Of a stretch of DNA of 64,000 nt, positions 8,927-16,734 are shown one piece after another. Within the stretch, counting starts at the first letter, position 1. Each line of letters begins with the position of its first letter. This DNA comes from Clostridiales bacterium (GTDB lineage: Bacteria; Bacillota; Clostridia; Christensenellales; Aristaeellaceae). Under the pieces are notes generated by a model that saw only the letters and a list, made by a program, of their open reading frames with translations, did not search any database and had not been told where the DNA came from. The stretch spans positions 132,816 to 196,815 of the forward strand of contig JAHZHZ010000003.1 of the NCBI GenBank assembly GCA_019419995.1. The letters run 5' to 3'. The position numbers were made by a program, and so were the translations under genes.

Positions 8927-10558
8927 ATGGCAGTACCAGTCATAATGCCGAGACAGGGCAACACTGTCGAAAGCTGTATCATCAATGAATTCAAGAAGCA
9001 CCCCGGCGACGCCGTAGCCGTGGGCGATGTGCTCTTTACTTATGAGACCGACAAAGCCGCTTTCGAGGAGGAAGCCAAAGTGGCGGGCACGCTGCTGGCA
9101 AACTTCTTTGAGGAAGGCGATGATGTGCCTTGCCTGGTGAACGTTTGTGTGATTGGAAATCCTGGCGAAGATTTTGAAAAGTACCGTCCCACAGAGAACG
9201 GCAATCCCCAGGTGGAAGAAACCGCGCAGGCAGCGCCCGCAGCGGCTGCTCCGTCTGCTGCACCTGCCGGCGGATACAAGGGCAATGCGGTTCCTGTGAT
9301 TATGCCTCGCCAGGGCAACACTGTGGAAAGCTGCATCATTAACGAGTTTAAAAAGCAGCCGGGCGATGCCGTGGCCGTGGGCGATGTGCTCTTTACCTAT
9401 GAGACGGACAAGGCTGCCTTTGAGGAGACGGCTCCGGTGGCCGGCACCCTGTTGGCGAACTTCTTTGAGGAAGGGGACGATGTTCCCTGCCTGTTCAATG
9501 TATGCGTTATCGGCAATCCGGGGGATGATTTTGAACAGTTCCGTCCCACGGAAGACGGCAATCCCGAAATAGCCGCGCCGGCGGCGGATGCCCCGGCGGC
9601 ACCGGCGGCGGAAGTGGCCGAAGCGCCCGTTACCATGGGTAAAATTAAGATTTCTCCCCGGGCCAAGGCGCTGGCAGAGAAGAGCAAGGCCGATCTCAGC
9701 CAGGTGGTTGCCACGGGTCCCGATGGCCGTGTGATCGAGCGCGACGTGCAGGCGCTGATCGACGCAGGCAAGATCCTGGGCGCCGCACCGGCCGCTGCTG
9801 TTGCGAGCAGCGCGGCTGCCCCGGCGGTTGAACTGGGCGTTCCCTGCGATGATAGCTACACGGAGCCCATGACCAATATCCGCAAGGTCATCGCCAAGTC
9901 CATGGTAGCCTCGCTGTCCACCATGGCCCAGCTGACCCACAATATTTCCTACGATGCCACGGAAGTCAAGGCCGCGCGCGCCCTGTACAAGGCCAAGGGC
10001 GAACCCTTTGGCATGGACAAGATTTCCATCAACGATATCATCATGTATGTCGTCACCCGCACGCTGACCATGCCTGAACATCGTGCGCTCAATGCAAATC
10101 TGGTGGATGACGGAAAGACCATGAAGTACTTCCGCGGCGTGCATCTGGGTATGGCGGTAGATACGGATCGCGGCCTGATGGTGCCCACCATCTTCAACGC
10201 GGACAAGATGACCCTCAAGCAGCTCTCCGATACGGCCAAGAAGCTGGCCAAGGAGTGCAAGGAGGGCAACATCAATCCTGACTATCTGCAGGGCGCTTCC
10301 TTCACCGTCTCCAATATCGGTGTCTATGGAATTGAATCCTTCACCCCTGTGATCAATCCCCCGCAGACGGGTATTCTCGGCGTGTGCGCCATGAAGGATG
10401 CGTTCCGCATGGTTAATGGACAGATTGAGGTCTATCCCAGCATGACGCTGTCGCTGAGCTATGACCATCGTGCCCTGGATGGCTCTCCGGCCTCCAAGTT
10501 CCTCAAGGATCTCAAGACCAATCTGGAGAATTACAACCTGATCCTGGCCAAAGGCTGA
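8927..10558 (+). CDS. 2-oxo-acid dehydrogenase E2 (dihydrolipoamide acyltransferase) with two lipoyl domains
   Basis: A 543-residue E2 subunit. Residues 1-95 and 120-214 are two lipoyl domains, each with the lipoylation motif ETDKAA (Lys43 and Lys162). An Ala/Pro-rich linker leads to a peripheral E1/E3-binding domain (about 238-275, SPRAKALAEKSK) and a CoA-dependent acyltransferase domain (about 300-543) with catalytic His514 and Asp518 in DHRALDG. The protein passes an acyl group from E1 to CoA in a large cytoplasmic complex. A GGGAGGA SD precedes the ATG. The substrate (pyruvate, branched-chain oxo acid or acetoin) is not fixed by the sequence. No E3 or lipoate ligase gene is nearby. Confidence 0.9.
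   Translation: MAVPVIMPRQGNTVESCIINEFKKHPGDAVAVGDVLFTYETDKAAFEEEAKVAGTLLANFFEEGDDVPCLVNVCVIGNPGEDFEKYRPTENGNPQVEETAQAAPAAAAPSAAPAGGYKGNAVPVIMPRQGNTVESCIINEFKKQPGDAVAVGDVLFTYETDKAAFEETAPVAGTLLANFFEEGDDVPCLFNVCVIGNPGDDFEQFRPTEDGNPEIAAPAADAPAAPAAEVAEAPVTMGKIKISPRAKALAEKSKADLSQVVATGPDGRVIERDVQALIDAGKILGAAPAAAVASSAAAPAVELGVPCDDSYTEPMTNIRKVIAKSMVASLSTMAQLTHNISYDATEVKAARALYKAKGEPFGMDKISINDIIMYVVTRTLTMPEHRALNANLVDDGKTMKYFRGVHLGMAVDTDRGLMVPTIFNADKMTLKQLSDTAKKLAKECKEGNINPDYLQGASFTVSNIGVYGIESFTPVINPPQTGILGVCAMKDAFRMVNGQIEVYPSMTLSLSYDHRALDGSPASKFLKDLKTNLENYNLILAKG
8930..9576 (+). repeat. In-frame duplication encoding two near-identical lipoyl domains
   Basis: Codons 2-95 and 121-214 of the E2 gene encode almost the same sequence, offset by 357 bases (119 codons). 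Only a handful of residues differ, for example His25 against Gln and a Glu-Ala-Lys against Thr-Ala-Pro change. Third-base differences are present, so the copies are not fully identical in DNA. Confidence 0.9.
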
Positions 10559-10604
10559 TCGGGCAGGAAAGCAAGTCAATCCATCAAAAGGAGTGTAATT
10601 CCAT

Positions 10605-13073
10605 ATGTCCAAGCAACTATTCGTCGATCCGAACGAGATGCGCAAGCCTGGAATGATCCACTTTGAGGACATTCCCTGCAATCAGTACCAGAAGACTGTC
10701 AAGGACGAACTGGGCAACTTCACCAAGGAACAGTTGATCAATATCTATCGTGACATGCTGACGCTGCGCGAGTTTGAGACGATGATCAACGAAATCAAGA
10801 TCAACGGCAAGTATAACGGCGTGGCCTACAATCATCCCGGCCCGGCGCACCTGTCCATCGGTGAGGAAGCCGCCGCCGTGGGCGAAGCTTTCCTGCTGGA
10901 TGTCAACGACATGATCTTTGGTTCCCACCGTGCCCACTCTGATATTCTCGCCAAGGGACTTTCCGCCATTGAAAAGCTCTCCGACGAGGAACTGATGGAT
11001 ATCATGAAGGGCTTCCTGGACGGCAAGACGCTGGCCGTTGTGGAGAAGTATCCCCATGAAACCGTAAAGGATCTGGCCATCGACTTCCTGCTCTACGGCG
11101 CCATGGCAGAGATTTTTGCCCGTGAGACCGGCTTCAATCGCGGCCTGGGCGGATCCATGCACACGTTCTTCACGCCCTTTGGCATCTACCCCAACAATGC
11201 CATCGTGGGTGGCAGCGGCACCATCGCTATGGGTGCAGCGCTGTATAAGCGGGTAAATCGCAAGCCTGGCGTGGCCATTGCCAACATTGGCGACGGTGCG
11301 CTTGGACGCGGTCCTGTGCTGGAAGCGCTGAACATGGCGGGCATGGGCCAGCTGACGGAACTGTGGAATGACGAGATGAAGGGCGGCCTGCCGGTCATTT
11401 TCAACATTCTCAACAACCAGTACGGCATGGGCGGCCAGACTCGCGGCGAGACCATGGGCTATGACTTCCCGGCGCGCATGGGCGCGGGCTTCAACCCCAA
11501 CCAGCTCAACGCGGAGCGCGTGGACGGCTTTAACCCCCTGGCCGTGATCGATGTCTATCGCCGCAAGAAGCATCTGGCGGAAGAGGGCAAGGGCCCGGTG
11601 CTCATCGATGTGGTGACCTATCGCTTCTGCGGTCACAGCCCGTCGGATAGTTCTTCCTACCGCACGCAGGAGGAAATTGAAGCCTGGAAGGCGCAGGACC
11701 CCATCCCGGCCTACCGCGCACAGCTGATTGATGCGGGCCTGGCCACGGAAGAGGAACTGGACAAGATTGTCGAGCATGTCAAGGCCGTCAACTTCCATAA
11801 CTTTAAGCTGGCGATCGACGAGGAGATTTCTCCCCGCATGAATCTTGACCTGGATCCCGATGCCATTGCCGACATGATGTTCACCAATGGCCACGTCGAG
11901 GCATTCTCCGATGCAAAGCCGGACGTCAATATTCCCATGGAAGAAATTCCGCGGGTTCAGGCCATTGCCAAGAAGGAACGCTTTGGCATTGATGCCAGCG
12001 GCAAGCCCGTCTCCAAGAACAAGGTCTATCAGCTGCGCGACGGTCTGTTCGAGGCCATTGTGGATCGCTTCTACAAAGATGCCAGCCTGGTGACTTACGG
12101 TGAAGACGTGCGCGACTGGGGCGGTGCGTTCGCGGTATACCGCGGATTGACGGAGGCCCTGCCGTACCATCGTCTGTTCAACAGCCCCATTTCCGAATCT
12201 GCCATCGTTGGCAGCGCTGTGGGATACGCCATGGCCGGCGGCCGCGCTCTGGTAGAGCTGATGTACTGCGACTTCCTGGGCTGTGCCGGTGACGAAGTGT
12301 TCAACCAGATGGCCAAGTGGCAGGCCATGTCTGCGGACATTATCAAGATGCCCGTGACCCTGCGCGTGTCCGTGGGTTCCAAGTACGGCGCCCAGCACTC
12401 TCAGGACTGGACCAGCCTCACGGCGCACATTCCGGGCCTGAAGATTGCCTTCCCGGCGACGCCTTACGACGCCAAGGGCCTGATGGCTTCGGCGCTGGTG
12501 GGTACGGACCCGGTGGTGTTCTTCGAGTCTCAGCGCATTTATGACGTGGGCGAGCAGTTCCACGAGGGCGGCGTTCCCGCGGAGTATTACGAGATCCCCT
12601 TCGGCAAGGCGGATGTGAAGCGTCCCGGCAAGGATATCACGATTCTCACCATGGGCGCAGTGCTCTATCGTGCATTGAAGGCTGCTGACGAACTGAAGGA
12701 GAAGTACGGCATGGAGGCGGAGATCATCGATGCCCGCACGCTGGTACCGTTCGACTATGACACAGTGATTGAGAGCGTGAAGAAGACCGGACGTCTGGTG
12801 ATCGTGACCGACGCCTGCGAGCGCAATTCCTTCGCTTCTGAAATTGCCCGCAATGTCACGGAGATGGCCTTTGACGAGCTGGATGCCCCGCCGGCAATCG
12901 TCGCTTCCCGCAACTGGATCACGCCGGCCCATGAGCTGGAAGAGGCTTTCTTCCCGCAGCCCAGCTGGATTCTGGACGCCATTGACGCCAAGATTGTGCC
13001 GCTGCCGGGACATGTGCGCGTGACCAACCAGTCCACCAGTGAGAAGCTGCGTCGCGAGCGCAAGGGCGTTTAA
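10605..13073 (+). CDS. Fused alpha-beta thiamine-diphosphate 2-oxo-acid dehydrogenase E1
   Basis: An 822-residue fusion. Residues about 35-430 are the E1-alpha domain, with the thiamine diphosphate motif running from GDG near residue 229 to NN near residue 270. Residues about 475-820 are the E1-beta transketolase-like domain (YGEDVRDWGG, FNSPISESAIVGSAVGYA, HSQDWTS). The enzyme decarboxylates a 2-oxo acid, or cleaves acetoin, and acylates the lipoyl arm of E2. It lies 46 bases after the E2 gene, clearly the same operon, with an AAAGGAG SD. Most Clostridia use ferredoxin-linked pyruvate oxidoreductase instead, so the complex is notable; its substrate is unknown. Confidence 0.88.
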   Translation: MSKQLFVDPNEMRKPGMIHFEDIPCNQYQKTVKDELGNFTKEQLINIYRDMLTLREFETMINEIKINGKYNGVAYNHPGPAHLSIGEEAAAVGEAFLLDVNDMIFGSHRAHSDILAKGLSAIEKLSDEELMDIMKGFLDGKTLAVVEKYPHETVKDLAIDFLLYGAMAEIFARETGFNRGLGGSMHTFFTPFGIYPNNAIVGGSGTIAMGAALYKRVNRKPGVAIANIGDGALGRGPVLEALNMAGMGQLTELWNDEMKGGLPVIFNILNNQYGMGGQTRGETMGYDFPARMGAGFNPNQLNAERVDGFNPLAVIDVYRRKKHLAEEGKGPVLIDVVTYRFCGHSPSDSSSYRTQEEIEAWKAQDPIPAYRAQLIDAGLATEEELDKIVEHVKAVNFHNFKLAIDEEISPRMNLDLDPDAIADMMFTNGHVEAFSDAKPDVNIPMEEIPRVQAIAKKERFGIDASGKPVSKNKVYQLRDGLFEAIVDRFYKDASLVTYGEDVRDWGGAFAVYRGLTEALPYHRLFNSPISESAIVGSAVGYAMAGGRALVELMYCDFLGCAGDEVFNQMAKWQAMSADIIKMPVTLRVSVGSKYGAQHSQDWTSLTAHIPGLKIAFPATPYDAKGLMASALVGTDPVVFFESQRIYDVGEQFHEGGVPAEYYEIPFGKADVKRPGKDITILTMGAVLYRALKAADELKEKYGMEAEIIDARTLVPFDYDTVIESVKKTGRLVIVTDACERNSFASEIARNVTEMAFDELDAPPAIVASRNWITPAHELEEAFFPQPSWILDAIDAKIVPLPGHVRVTNQSTSEKLRRERKGV

Positions 13074-13119
13074 TGCGTCGATCCTCTGCGGATCAATGGT
13101 TTTTTAGATCAATTGTTGC

Positions 13120-13152
13120 GAACCTGTCGCATTTTGCGGCAGGTTCGTTTTT
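13120..13152 (+). terminator. Terminator after the E2-E1 operon
   Basis: Stem GAACCTGTCGC (13120-13130) with GCGGCAGGTTC (13136-13146), one G-T pair, loop ATTTT, followed by GTTTTTG. Confidence 0.85.
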
Positions 13153-13206
13153 GGGGATTGATTTTTGACTGGGGCAAACAGGAGTATTGAATATGCCCGC
13201 CGCGGG

Positions 13207-13405
13207 CCATCTGAGGCCGGTGAAGCAAGTGCCGTTGGGCCCGGATTCATCAGGGCCACGCACTTGCAAGCCCAATGGTATTATGATAAAATGTTACAGG
13301 TAATGACGCAATTTGTGGGGCGGGTCTTGGAATCTGTCGGTTGAAGGGAAGATTTCAGGAAAAAGGACGAAATGCTCTGCCGAATATCGGAGATATGCGT
13401 CTAAA
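13207..13405 (+). promoter_or_regulatory. Structured leader, probable cobalamin-riboswitch-like RNA
   Basis: The roughly 270-base gap before the importer operon is rich in pairing segments. Its 3' part shows GGGAAG (13346-13351), GGACGA (13365-13370) and a final hairpin ATATC-GGA-GATAT running into TGC (13384-13398). This order mirrors the GGGAAG, GAYGA and B12-box (GGAGA, then TGCC) elements of cobalamin riboswitches. The 5' part (CCGGTGAA near 13218, GGCCCGGA near 13238) fits the ligand core only loosely. A possible promoter is TTGACT at 13165-13170. The SD of the next gene lies 15 bases after the B12-box-like hairpin, so translational control is possible. A covariance-model test is needed. 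Confidence 0.45.
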
Positions 13406-13425
13406 AATTATTGGGAGGAAGCAGA

Positions 13426-14355
13426 ATGATTCGTAAGGGACTTTGTGCAGTGCTTTGTGTGTTGCTGGTGTGGATGGTGGGCATTCCGTCAGTTGCGGAG
13501 ACGAACGAACAGATCGTTTTTACCGACGATCTGGGCCGGGAAGTTTCAATGGCGCAGCCCAAGCGTGCGGCAGCGCTGATCGGCAGTTTTGCGGATATCT
13601 GGCTGCTGGCGGGAGGCGAGGATACGCTGGTGGCTGCGGCGGACGATAGCTGGACGCAGTTTGACCTGCCTCTATCTGAAGATGTGAAGAATTTGGGCGC
13701 GGTCAAGACGCCCAGTTTGGAAACCCTGCTTGCTGCCAATCCCGATTTTGTCCTTGGAAGCACCAAGACGGCGGCAGACGTGCAAATGATGGAAGTGATG
13801 GATGAGATGGGCATACCGGCGGCCTGCTTTGACGTCAGTTCTTTTGAAGATTATCTGCGCCTTTTAGAGATCTGCACGCAGCTGACGGGAGATTCGGAAG
13901 CCTATGAGCGCTATGGCCTGGATGTGCAGGCTCAGGTGGACGAAGCCCGGGCGAGGGTGGATGGAAGCCAGCCAAGGGTGCTGTACGTGCGCGCCACCGG
14001 TTCCAGCTGCAAGGTGAAGAACAGTGAAGGTACAGTGCTGGGAGAAATGCTGAAGGATCTGGGGTGTGAGAACATCGCAGACAGCGCAACCGGGCTGCTG
14101 GAGGAACTGAGCATGGAGACCATCCTCAGCGAAGATCCGGATTACATCTTTGCGGTGCTGCAGGGATCGGACAGCAGCGACGCTGAAGCGATGCTGGAAG
14201 GCGCATTGTTGTCCAACCCGGCTTGGAACAGCCTGACTGCGGTGGCAGAAGGCAGGTTTTATTTGATGGATCAGCGGCTCTATAACGTGAAGCCCAACGC
14301 ACGCTGGGGAGAGGCCTATGAAAAGCTCGCGGACATCCTGTACCCGGCGGATTAA
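13426..14355 (+). CDS. ABC transporter substrate-binding protein, cobalamin/siderophore (BtuF/FecB) type
   Basis: A 309-residue secreted protein with an N-terminal signal peptide (MIRKGLCAVLC... ending near SVA-ET). The domain begins TDDLGREVSM and continues with alternating alpha/beta segments typical of the TroA/BtuF fold that binds iron-siderophores, haem or cobalamin. I see no standard lipobox before the mature start, unusual for a Gram-positive binding protein. The ATG at 13426 is chosen over a TTG at 13411 because GGGAGGAA ends six bases before it. The permease start lies inside the 3' end, so the importer genes are coupled. Context favours a tetrapyrrole or iron ligand. Confidence 0.83.
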   Translation: MIRKGLCAVLCVLLVWMVGIPSVAETNEQIVFTDDLGREVSMAQPKRAAALIGSFADIWLLAGGEDTLVAAADDSWTQFDLPLSEDVKNLGAVKTPSLETLLAANPDFVLGSTKTAADVQMMEVMDEMGIPAACFDVSSFEDYLRLLEICTQLTGDSEAYERYGLDVQAQVDEARARVDGSQPRVLYVRATGSSCKVKNSEGTVLGEMLKDLGCENIADSATGLLEELSMETILSEDPDYIFAVLQGSDSSDAEAMLEGALLSNPAWNSLTAVAEGRFYLMDQRLYNVKPNARWGEAYEKLADILYPAD

Positions 14356-15340
14356 TCGCCGGCAGGTGCTGCTTCTGCTGGCGCTGCTGATGCTGGTGGT
14401 TGGTGGATTCAGCCTCTGTTTGGGAGCGGAGCCCGTTCCCATGAAGGCGGTGCTTGAAGCGCTTGTGGGTGGCGGTGGCGAAAGTACGGCGGCGCGCATT
14501 GTTCGCTATGTGCGCCTGCCCCGCACCTGTGCAGGATTGCTGGCAGGAGCAGCTTTGTCGGCCTCAGGTGTGATCGTGCAGCTGGTGCTTAATAATCCGC
14601 TGGCTTCTCCCAGCACCATAGGCGTCAATGCCGGAGCGGGATTGGCTGCCGCCATCTGCTGTGCTTTGGCGCCCACAGCCATCAATGCTGTGCCGTTTGC
14701 CGCGCTGGCGGGAGGATTTGGCGGGGCCTTTCTGGTATTGTGCATTGCGGAGAAGACGGGCGCCTCAAGGCTTACATTGGTGCTGGCCGGCGTTGCTATT
14801 TCAGCGATATTTAGCGCGCTGGTGGATGCTGTGGTCACCTTTGTGCCGGAGGCGCTCAATGGCTACTCGGACTTTCGCATTGGAGGTCTGTCCAGCGTCA
14901 CCATGAGCCGCCTGATCCCAGCCTTTGCCCTCATCCTTCCGGGATTTCTGCTGGCGGTCTCTTTGCATAATGAACTGGATGTGTTGATGTTGGGCCGAGA
15001 GCAGGCGCAATCGCTGGGACTTCCCGCTGCAAAACTTCGCCTGCTGGCACTGGGAATTGCGGCAGCACTGGCTGGTGCGGCCGTGAGTTTTTGCGGCCTG
15101 ATGGGATTTGTGGGGCTGGTAGTTCCTCACATCATGCGCAGATTGGTGGGGGAGGAGAGCGCTCCCCTGCTGGTGGCTTCGGCCCTTGGCGGCGCAATTA
15201 TGTTGTGCGGCTGCGACATGCTGGCGCGCTTGGTGTTTGCGCCCTATGAATTGCCCGTGGGCATCGTCATGTCCATGGTTGGCGGACCTTTCTTCATTGT
15301 GCTGCTCCTTCGGCAGAGGGGAGGGCGCATTCATGATTAA
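14318..15340 (+). CDS. FecCD/BtuC-family ABC importer permease
   Basis: A 340-residue membrane protein with about nine or ten hydrophobic helices and family motifs: RLPRTCAGLLAGAALSASGVIVQ near the N-terminus, NPLASPSTIGVNAGAG, and GFVGLVVPHIMRRLVG, which contacts the ATPase. It forms the translocation channel, normally as a dimer. The ATG at 14318 lies 38 bases inside the binding-protein gene with a GGGAGAGG SD; there is no later Met before the first membrane helix. The stop overlaps the ATPase start. Confidence 0.92.
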   Translation: MKSSRTSCTRRINRRQVLLLLALLMLVVGGFSLCLGAEPVPMKAVLEALVGGGGESTAARIVRYVRLPRTCAGLLAGAALSASGVIVQLVLNNPLASPSTIGVNAGAGLAAAICCALAPTAINAVPFAALAGGFGGAFLVLCIAEKTGASRLTLVLAGVAISAIFSALVDAVVTFVPEALNGYSDFRIGGLSSVTMSRLIPAFALILPGFLLAVSLHNELDVLMLGREQAQSLGLPAAKLRLLALGIAAALAGAAVSFCGLMGFVGLVVPHIMRRLVGEESAPLLVASALGGAIMLCGCDMLARLVFAPYELPVGIVMSMVGGPFFIVLLLRQRGGRIHD

Positions 15341-16109
15341 ATTGCAGAATCTGGCGGTGGGTTACGCTGGATGCACAGTGCTTCAAAATGTGTCGCTGAG
15401 CTTTGCTGAGGGAGAAGTTACGGTGCTGTTGGGTCCCAATGGTTGCGGAAAGAGTACGCTGCTGAAATCGGTGCTGGGCTTAATTCCTACGCAGGCCGGA
15501 GAGGTGCTGTTGGATGGCGAGCGCCTTGATCAGCTTACAGCCCGGGAGATTGCGCTTAAGGTGGCTTATATGGCTCAAAGCCGCAATGTACCCAGCATTA
15601 CGGCACGGCGCATGGTGTTGCATGGACGCTTTCCCCACCTGGCCTATCCGAGGCGCTATCGAACCGAGGACTATGCCATGGCGGATCGTGCGTTGGATTG
15701 GGCGAATGCCCGGGAACTTTCGGAGAATTTCATGGATCGCCTCAGCGGTGGTCAGCGGCAAAAGGTTTATCTGGCCATGGCATTGGCGCAGGATACGCCC
15801 AATATTCTCATGGATGAACCTACCAGCTATCTGGATGTGCAGCATCAGCTGGAAGTGATGTCGATGGCCCGGAGGCTGGCAGGAATGGGCCGGTGCGTGG
15901 TGATGGTGCTGCATGACCTGAGCCTGGCCTTGCGAACGGCGGACCGCGTCGCACTCCTGCATCAGGGAGAGCTGCTGCGCATGGGAACCCCGGAGGAAGT
16001 GTATCTGAGCGGCGATTTAAATCGCGCCTTTAGCGTGGAAGTGCGGCGCGTAGAGACAGATGAAGGCTGGCAGTATTACTGTGCGCGCAGAGCTGAAAAA
16101 GGAGCTTAA
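15333..16109 (+). CDS. FecE/BtuD-family ABC importer ATPase
   Basis: A 258-residue ATP-binding subunit. Walker A is GPNGCGKST, the signature is LSGGQRQK, Walker B is ILMDEPT with the following SYLD loop, and the switch histidine is in VLHDLS. It drives import by the preceding permease. The frame is open further upstream, but the ATG at 15333, with a GGGAGGG SD, gives the normal start MIKLQNL and overlaps the permease stop by eight bases. Two bases separate its stop from the next gene. Confidence 0.93.
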   Translation: MIKLQNLAVGYAGCTVLQNVSLSFAEGEVTVLLGPNGCGKSTLLKSVLGLIPTQAGEVLLDGERLDQLTAREIALKVAYMAQSRNVPSITARRMVLHGRFPHLAYPRRYRTEDYAMADRALDWANARELSENFMDRLSGGQRQKVYLAMALAQDTPNILMDEPTSYLDVQHQLEVMSMARRLAGMGRCVVMVLHDLSLALRTADRVALLHQGELLRMGTPEEVYLSGDLNRAFSVEVRRVETDEGWQYYCARRAEKGA

Positions 16110-16110
16110 A

Positions 16111-16734
16111 ATGGCATACTTTCCTTTTTTTGTGGAATTGGAAGGCAAGAATGGCCTGGTGGTGGGCGGGGGCAGCGTCGCCCTGCGGAAAATTGAAAAG
16201 CTCTTGCCCTATGGCGCCAGGCTGACGGTGGTGGCGCCGCAAATGAGGCCCGAGATTGAAAACTTTCCAAATCTCAAGCTGATTCGGCGGACCTTTGATG
16301 CTGAGCATCTCAAAGGAAAGGATTTTGTCATTGCGGCCACCAGCTGCCGGGAAGTGAACCATCAAATATCCGTTCTCTGCAAGGAGAGAAGAATCCCGAT
16401 AAACGTTGTGGATGACGGCCCGGAATGCAGCTTTTATTTTCCGGCGCTGGTAAAGCGCGGCAGTTTGTCCATTGGGATTTCCACGGGCGGAGCCAGTCCT
16501 GCCGCCGCTGCGTGGCTGCGCAGTCAGATAGAATCGTCCCTTCCAGAGGGAATTGAAGGAATATTGAAATTCATGAACGGCCTGAGAAAATGGGCACAGA
16601 TGCAGATTCAGGATGCTTCCCAGCGCGAGACGCTGATGAAGCGTTGCCTGGCTGCCTGTCTGGAACTGGGTAGGCCATTGGAGGAAAGGGAAGTGCGCTC
16701 ATTGCTGGAGCAGAGCGGGGAGGGGAATAGATGA
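16111..16734 (+). CDS. Precorrin-2 dehydrogenase / sirohydrochlorin ferrochelatase (Met8/CysG-N type)
   Basis: A 207-residue protein beginning with an NAD-binding Rossmann motif, GLVVGGGSVALRK, the hallmark of the N-terminal domain of CysG and of Met8. A second conserved block reads GGASPAAAAWLRSQIE. It oxidises precorrin-2 to sirohydrochlorin and may insert iron to give siroheme. The AAAGGAG SD selects the ATG at 16111 rather than earlier in-frame codons. It overlaps the next gene by four bases, and both act on the same pathway branch. Confidence 0.92.
   Translation: MAYFPFFVELEGKNGLVVGGGSVALRKIEKLLPYGARLTVVAPQMRPEIENFPNLKLIRRTFDAEHLKGKDFVIAATSCREVNHQISVLCKERRIPINVVDDGPECSFYFPALVKRGSLSIGISTGGASPAAAAWLRSQIESSLPEGIEGILKFMNGLRKWAQMQIQDASQRETLMKRCLAACLELGRPLEEREVRSLLEQSGEGNR

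Noticed and set aside
10617..13013. A 798-codon minus-strand frame opposite the fused E1 gene
   Set aside because: Antisense artefact of codon bias; no SD and no recognisable domain. The same applies to the frame opposite the E2 gene (8903-10681).
13160..13425. A T-box leader before the importer operon
   Set aside because: There is no T-box core sequence (GGTGG...CGCGG) and no terminator between the leader and the gene; the cobalamin-type 3' elements fit better.
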